From assembly GCA_964557975.1 (NCBI GenBank), contig CAZLCG010000008.1:1-61885 (forward strand): 61,885 nt of DNA, in the 5' to 3' direction. The notes below the pieces were generated by a model. The model saw only the letters and a list, made by a program, of their open reading frames with translations. It had not been told where the DNA came from and made no database searches. Origin of the DNA: Fimenecus sp964557975 (GTDB lineage Bacteria; Bacillota; Clostridia; Oscillospirales; Acutalibacteraceae). A program made the translations under genes and the position numbers. This document shows, one piece after another, positions 58,806 to 61,885 of this stretch. Numbering within the stretch: the first letter of the stretch is position 1; every line of letters starts with the position of its first letter.

Positions 58806-59647
58806 CAGGTTTTAATAACCCAAGCAGGATTATAATAAACGCCGTTTACCTTTACTTCAAAATGCAGATGCGGTCCTGTCGCCTGACCCGTTGAACCGAC
58901 CTTTGCTATTACCTCGCCCGCTTTAACGTTCGCTCCCTGCTCGGCAATAAGCTCACTGCAATGGCAGTATACGGTTGTGATCCCGCCCGCCGATGTAATT
59001 ATCAAATAATTGCCGCGTCCGTTTGAATAGCTTGCGACCTCCACCGTACCGTTAAAGGCGGCTTTAATATCGGTGCCCTCGTCCGCCGCCAAATCAAGTC
59101 CCGTATGAAAGCCGTATTCATCGGTAACGGGATTCACTCTGTAACCGAATGATGACGAAACCCTTTTGAAATCAACGGGCTTTACAATAGGCACGCTCAA
59201 ATAAAGCGGCGCAAAGGAGGTATTTTCACCTGCATACATTAAGTCCTCGCCGCCTGCGGCTTCGGTCAGCAGCTCGTCAATATAAGTCGGCTCTTCTTCG
59301 TCGTTTACGGCAGCTTGCCCGCCGTTATCGCCGCCGTCCGTAAGCGCACTTTCGGCAGTCTGAGGCTCAGTGATAAACTGCATAGCGGACTTGACGGCGT
59401 CCTTGATTTCTTCAGCCGTCATATCCCTCCGCATAATTTCGTTGTAGATTGTTTTAAGCTCCGTATAGGTTTCGGAATCGGATTTATAAAGAAAGAAGAA
59501 TACGACTCCTATTACCGTAAAAACAATTATCTGAGTGATTATTACGCTTGTAAGGAAGTCCTTTTTTTCGTTTTTTTCTTCCTTTCCCCTGTTTTCGGTC
59601 CGCCGCTCTCTCGGTCTGTATACATTTTCGCTCATTTCATATTCCAT
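58805..59647 (-). CDS. Membrane-anchored M23 (LytM) protein, SpoIVFA-like
   Basis: A 280-residue protein: charged N-terminus, one membrane helix (about 33-55), an acidic linker, and a C-terminal LytM domain (about 155-275) with HTGLDLA, the HCSEL motif and GPHLHFEV, so the zinc ligands H, D and H appear intact. Start ATG 59647 follows GGGTGATGAT; the frame is open 121 codons further but has no start signal. Paired with the M50 gene, it fits SpoIVFA; SpoIIQ-like or a general endopeptidase is the alternative. Confidence 0.82.
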   Translation of the reverse strand: MEYEMSENVYRPRERRTENRGKEEKNEKKDFLTSVIITQIIVFTVIGVVFFFLYKSDSETYTELKTIYNEIMRRDMTAEEIKDAVKSAMQFITEPQTAESALTDGGDNGGQAAVNDEEEPTYIDELLTEAAGGEDLMYAGENTSFAPLYLSVPIVKPVDFKRVSSSFGYRVNPVTDEYGFHTGLDLAADEGTDIKAAFNGTVEVASYSNGRGNYLIITSAGGITTVYCHCSELIAEQGANVKAGEVIAKVGSTGQATGPHLHFEVKVNGVYYNPAWVIKT

Positions 59648-59744
59648 ATCATCACCCGATATTATGAATATGAATATGCCCAAAGAAAAATGACGGATAA
59701 CATAAATTTTCGTATATTTTAAGCCGAACCGAAAGGCCCGGCGA

Positions 59745-59773
59745 TTGACAAAATATGATAATATTGGTAAAAT
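59745..59773 (+). promoter_or_regulatory. Promoter of the small ferritin-like gene
   Basis: TTGACA (59745-59750), 17-bp spacer, TAAAAT (59768-59773). Confidence 0.75.
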
Positions 59774-59828
59774 GTTTATGCAATCCGAGAGCAGGATATA
59801 TGAAATTTTGCGAAAATGAGGCAAAACT

Positions 59829-60044
59829 ATGAAAAACTCAGGCATTAAGAGCCGTCTGAAGATATTTTTAAAAGCGGCAGAAAAATCCGAAAAGGCGGCG
59901 GGTAAAATGTACGCACGCCTTGCGACTAAGGCGCGCAAAGGCGGTTTTGATGAAATTGCAAAAGCTTTTGAGGCAACGTCAAAAAGCGAATTTGCACATG
60001 AAAAGCTCATGAAAGATTTATCGGCAAAGCTGACAAAAAAATAA
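59829..60044 (+). CDS. Mini-protein resembling half of a rubrerythrin bundle
   Basis: A 71-residue, Lys/Ala-rich, all-helical protein. The helix AKAFEATSKSEFAHEKLMKD keeps the E...E..H spacing of the rubrerythrin iron-site helix (FEETAENEKEHAK type). The first helix, with LKAAEKSEKAAGKMYARLA, resembles the preceding helix. Only two of four helices are present and there is no rubredoxin domain, so a homodimer would be needed to form a di-iron bundle. GAGG seven bases before ATG and a consensus promoter support a real gene. Confidence 0.65.
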   Translation: MKNSGIKSRLKIFLKAAEKSEKAAGKMYARLATKARKGGFDEIAKAFEATSKSEFAHEKLMKDLSAKLTKK

Positions 60045-60069
60045 GACGGCAGTTTGTAATTACTCTTTA

Positions 60070-60125
60070 TCGGGATTATTATTAAGTTATGTTAATAATA
60101 AATCCCGAACGTTCATTTTTTCATT
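60070..60125 (+). terminator. Terminator of the mini-rubrerythrin gene
   Basis: Long stem TCGGGATTATTATTAA (60070-60085) / TTAATAATAAATCCCGA (60092-60108) with one bulge, then CATTTTTTCATTTTTT. Confidence 0.75.
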
Positions 60126-60179
60126 TTTTATCGGTCGATACAATGCAGGGAATATCTAACTCATAGGATTTTTTGAATT

Positions 60180-60833
60180 TTATATAGAAATCCTCTCGAA
60201 ACTTTTTATCGCCCGTTTCATCGATACCGCTGTCAATAAAGCATATAAAATCGCTCCCGCCGCGAGCGCGCCCGTCTGTAAGCCGATATGCGTAAAGCCG
60301 AAGGCGTTAAGCGCCGAAAGTTTCGGAATGTGAAAGAGTGTTTCACCGACGACTGCGACCGAAAAGGCGGCAGCGGTAAAAAGAACAAACGGTTTTCCGA
60401 ATTTATACGCCGTCCTGAAAAAGCCTCCGACAAATAACGCGTTGAACAGTCCCAAAACCAGAAGCACAAAGCCGAGATACACAAGGTTCGCGTTCATAAG
60501 CGCGTTATTCCTGTAAACCTTCGCTTCAGAGAGCAAAGTCATACGAACAAGCGTAACCGCCGCAGTAAGAATAAAATAACACAGTTCAATAAATATGCAA
60601 AATACATATTTCGCCCTGACAGCGTCGCCTTTTGCTACAGGCAGAAGCGCCGTGTAGGTGATGTCGTTTGCTTCCCGAGCCGCCTGGAACGATTGGAACA
60701 GACCGAGGCAGACAAAGAATGAGCCGACGAGTATAGGGTAGCCGGGCACGAACGACATAAGTCCGAACGCTGTAAATACATACGACAAAGGTGAAGCGGC
60801 GAGCTTCATTTCTTTTTTCAGCAGCTTCATCAT
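60180..60833 (-). CDS. ABC-2 type transporter permease
   Basis: A 217-residue protein with six hydrophobic helices; the FQSFQAAREANDITYTALLPVAKGDAVRAKY segment (shared with YhcI/ABC2_membrane_5-like permeases) follows helix 2. It overlaps the ATPase by 4 bases (ATGA). Substrate unknown. Confidence 0.83.
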   Translation of the reverse strand: MMKLLKKEMKLAASPLSYVFTAFGLMSFVPGYPILVGSFFVCLGLFQSFQAAREANDITYTALLPVAKGDAVRAKYVFCIFIELCYFILTAAVTLVRMTLLSEAKVYRNNALMNANLVYLGFVLLVLGLFNALFVGGFFRTAYKFGKPFVLFTAAAFSVAVVGETLFHIPKLSALNAFGFTHIGLQTGALAAGAILYALLTAVSMKRAIKSFERISI

Positions 60834-61552
60834 TTTCTGCCGCCCCTTTCCGTTCGCAGAATACTCTCCTCTAAGGTTTCGCCGTTTTCACAGTACTTTT
60901 CACAAAAGTCCTCCTTGGAGCAGTAAGCGAAAATACTGCCCTTTCGGATATATAAAATATCATCGGCGCACTTCTCAATGTCCGATATGATATGAGTAGA
61001 AAACAGTATGGCGACGCCTCGGTTTTTCAATTCAATAAGCAAAAAGAGCAATTCGTCTCTCGAAAACGGGTCAAGTCCGCTTGTCGGCTCGTCCAAAATC
61101 AGGATTTCCGCCCCGTGAGAGAGCGCAAGAAGCAGATTAAATTTTACTTTCATTCCCTCGGACAGCTCCGAGGGTGTTTTGCTCTCGTCAAGTGAAAACA
61201 TTTCAAGGTATTCCCGATATGTTTCATCATTCCAGTTCGGATAAAAGGTTTTAGTAACGGCGACTATATCTTTAATCTTTTTCTTGGGATAGTAATTGAC
61301 AGCGCCCGCCTGATAGCCGATTCGCCTCTTAATCTCCCGCTCATTCCCCGAAAACGGCAAACCGAAGAAGGAAATCTCGCCGCAATCGGGATGGACAAGT
61401 CCCAAAACAGATTTTATCGTTGTTGTTTTGCCTGCGCCGTTTCTGCCGATAAAGCCGCAAATCCGACCCGCGCTCAGTTCAAAAGAAATCTCCGACAGCG
61501 TAAAGGATGAGTACGATTTATTCAGATTTTTAATTTCACAAAGCGGCGTCAT
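60830..61552 (-). CDS. ABC transporter ATP-binding protein
   Basis: A 240-residue ATPase: Walker A GRNGAGKTT, signature LSEGMKVK (variant of LSGGQ), Walker B ILILDEPTSGLDP and H-loop STHI. YhaQ/YtrB-type exporters look like this. It overlaps the AbrB gene by 4 bases. Confidence 0.92.
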   Translation of the reverse strand: MTPLCEIKNLNKSYSSFTLSEISFELSAGRICGFIGRNGAGKTTTIKSVLGLVHPDCGEISFFGLPFSGNEREIKRRIGYQAGAVNYYPKKKIKDIVAVTKTFYPNWNDETYREYLEMFSLDESKTPSELSEGMKVKFNLLLALSHGAEILILDEPTSGLDPFSRDELLFLLIELKNRGVAILFSTHIISDIEKCADDILYIRKGSIFAYCSKEDFCEKYCENGETLEESILRTERGGRK

Positions 61553-61764
61553 TCGTCCTCCTCCGCGGTTTCAAATACTGCGGCGGCAAACTGTGAGAAC
61601 ATGGTCTTCGGCGGGATTGCGATTCCCCGTTTCTCATCGCCTAAAAGCACTACCGTGTCTCCCGGATTAATATCAAATATTTCTCTCGCCTGCTTCGGTA
61701 TGACAATCTGCCCTTTTTCGCCCACCGTAGCGGTCCAAGCATATTTTCCCTTTGGCTTGCCCAT
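61549..61764 (-). CDS. AbrB/SpoVT-domain transcriptional regulator
   Basis: A 71-residue protein with the swapped-hairpin AbrB fold: ATVGEKGQIVIPKQAREIF and INPGDTVVLLGDEKRGIAI. The ATG 61764 has AAGGAGG upstream. First gene of an AbrB-ATPase-permease operon and the likely controller of it, through the palindrome at its promoter. Confidence 0.92.
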   Translation of the reverse strand: MGKPKGKYAWTATVGEKGQIVIPKQAREIFDINPGDTVVLLGDEKRGIAIPPKTMFSQFAAAVFETAEEDE

Positions 61765-61794
61765 AGTGATACCTCCTTGAAATAAGTATGATTT

Positions 61795-61810
61795 GTATAA
61801 CATATTATAC
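61795..61810. promoter_or_regulatory. Candidate operator over the AbrB-ABC promoter
   Basis: Perfect inverted repeat GTATAA-CATA-TTATAC that includes the -10 box, a position suited to autorepression. Confidence 0.6.
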
Positions 61811-61832
61811 CAAAAATCCGTTTTTCTGTCAA
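61804..61832 (-). promoter_or_regulatory. Consensus promoter of the AbrB-ABC operon
   Basis: On the minus strand: TTGACA (61832-61827), 17 bases, TATAAT (61809-61804). Bases 61833-61885 contain nothing recognised beyond a short TGTGT(T)GTAA / TTACACACA inverted repeat. Confidence 0.85.
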
Positions 61833-61885
61833 CAGGTATCTCGTAAGCTGTGTGTAACGCTAAACAAATTACAACACATTTAAAA

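Noticed and set aside
59648..60010. N-terminal extension of the M23 protein by 121 codons
   Set aside because: The frame is open but runs antisense over the promoter and start of the 59829 gene, has no RBS, and a clear RBS-ATG exists at 59647.

Overview
The window reads as chromosome of a spore-forming, low-to-moderate GC Gram-positive bacterium of the class Clostridia, most like gut Oscillospiraceae/Ruminococcaceae. Reasons: Spo0A, SpoIVB, a SpoIVFA/SpoIVFB-like pair and a gerA-type germination operon; the tig-clpP-clpX and lon-engB gene orders; strong AGGAGG ribosome binding sites with occasional GTG/TTG starts; FMN and SAM-I riboswitches; and ECF-type riboflavin uptake. No phage, plasmid or rRNA genes were seen. 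Assignments rest on motif reading, not on database searches.

Layout. 1-5028 (+): manA, an MFS transporter, FMN riboswitch-ribU, SAM-I riboswitch-metK and a small membrane protein. 5044-5662: a doublet repeat, tRNA-Pro(CGG) with its own promoter and terminator, and an unusual array of mini-hairpins. 5663-12191: an MBL-fold hydrolase, then gerA/gerB/gerC plus an MGMT-like gene on the minus strand, divergent from a DUF421-DUF4363 pair. 12348-17209 (-): a sulfur/amino-acid block, made of a small leader ORF, metY, and an amino-acid ABC transporter (two permeases, ATPase, binding lipoprotein). 17269-20693 (-): an LMW-phosphatase/RimI fusion and polA. 20857-22656: dus and spo0A.

22767-26014 is a GntR/ABC-transporter cassette on the opposite strand. 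It separates spo0A from spoIVB, usually neighbours, and is bounded by an 18-bp near-perfect direct repeat. It ends in a 129-bp MITE-like element.

26030-36830 (-): spoIVB, aroK, pfkA, dnaE, lysA, engB, lon. 37155-39416 (+): serC-serA. 39473-40327 (-): a DEDDh exonuclease with a zinc ribbon. 40610-42883 (+): a GH95 fucosidase. 42911-49524 (-): folK-folB-folP-folE, an LCP-like membrane protein, clpX, clpP, and tig with a histone-H1-like tail. 49601-55419 (-): phosphoesterase, thrC, yraN, rnhB, rbgA, two lepB paralogues and rplS behind a structured leader. 55627-59647 (-): the DUF2344/radical-SAM pair and the SpoIVFB/SpoIVFA-like pair. 59829-61764: a half-rubrerythrin-like mini-protein and an AbrB-ABC operon.

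Themes: amino-acid and cofactor supply (methionine/SAM, serine, threonine, lysine/DAP, folate, riboflavin), proteostasis (Lon, ClpXP, trigger factor), DNA replication and repair (PolA, DnaE, RNase HII), and sporulation signalling. The strongest unexplained signals are (i) two homologous ~100-120-bp intergenic elements (15365-15485 and 40364-40461) that look like a structured RNA family, (ii) the mini-hairpin array at 5300-5459, and (iii) the cassette that splits spoIVB from spo0A.
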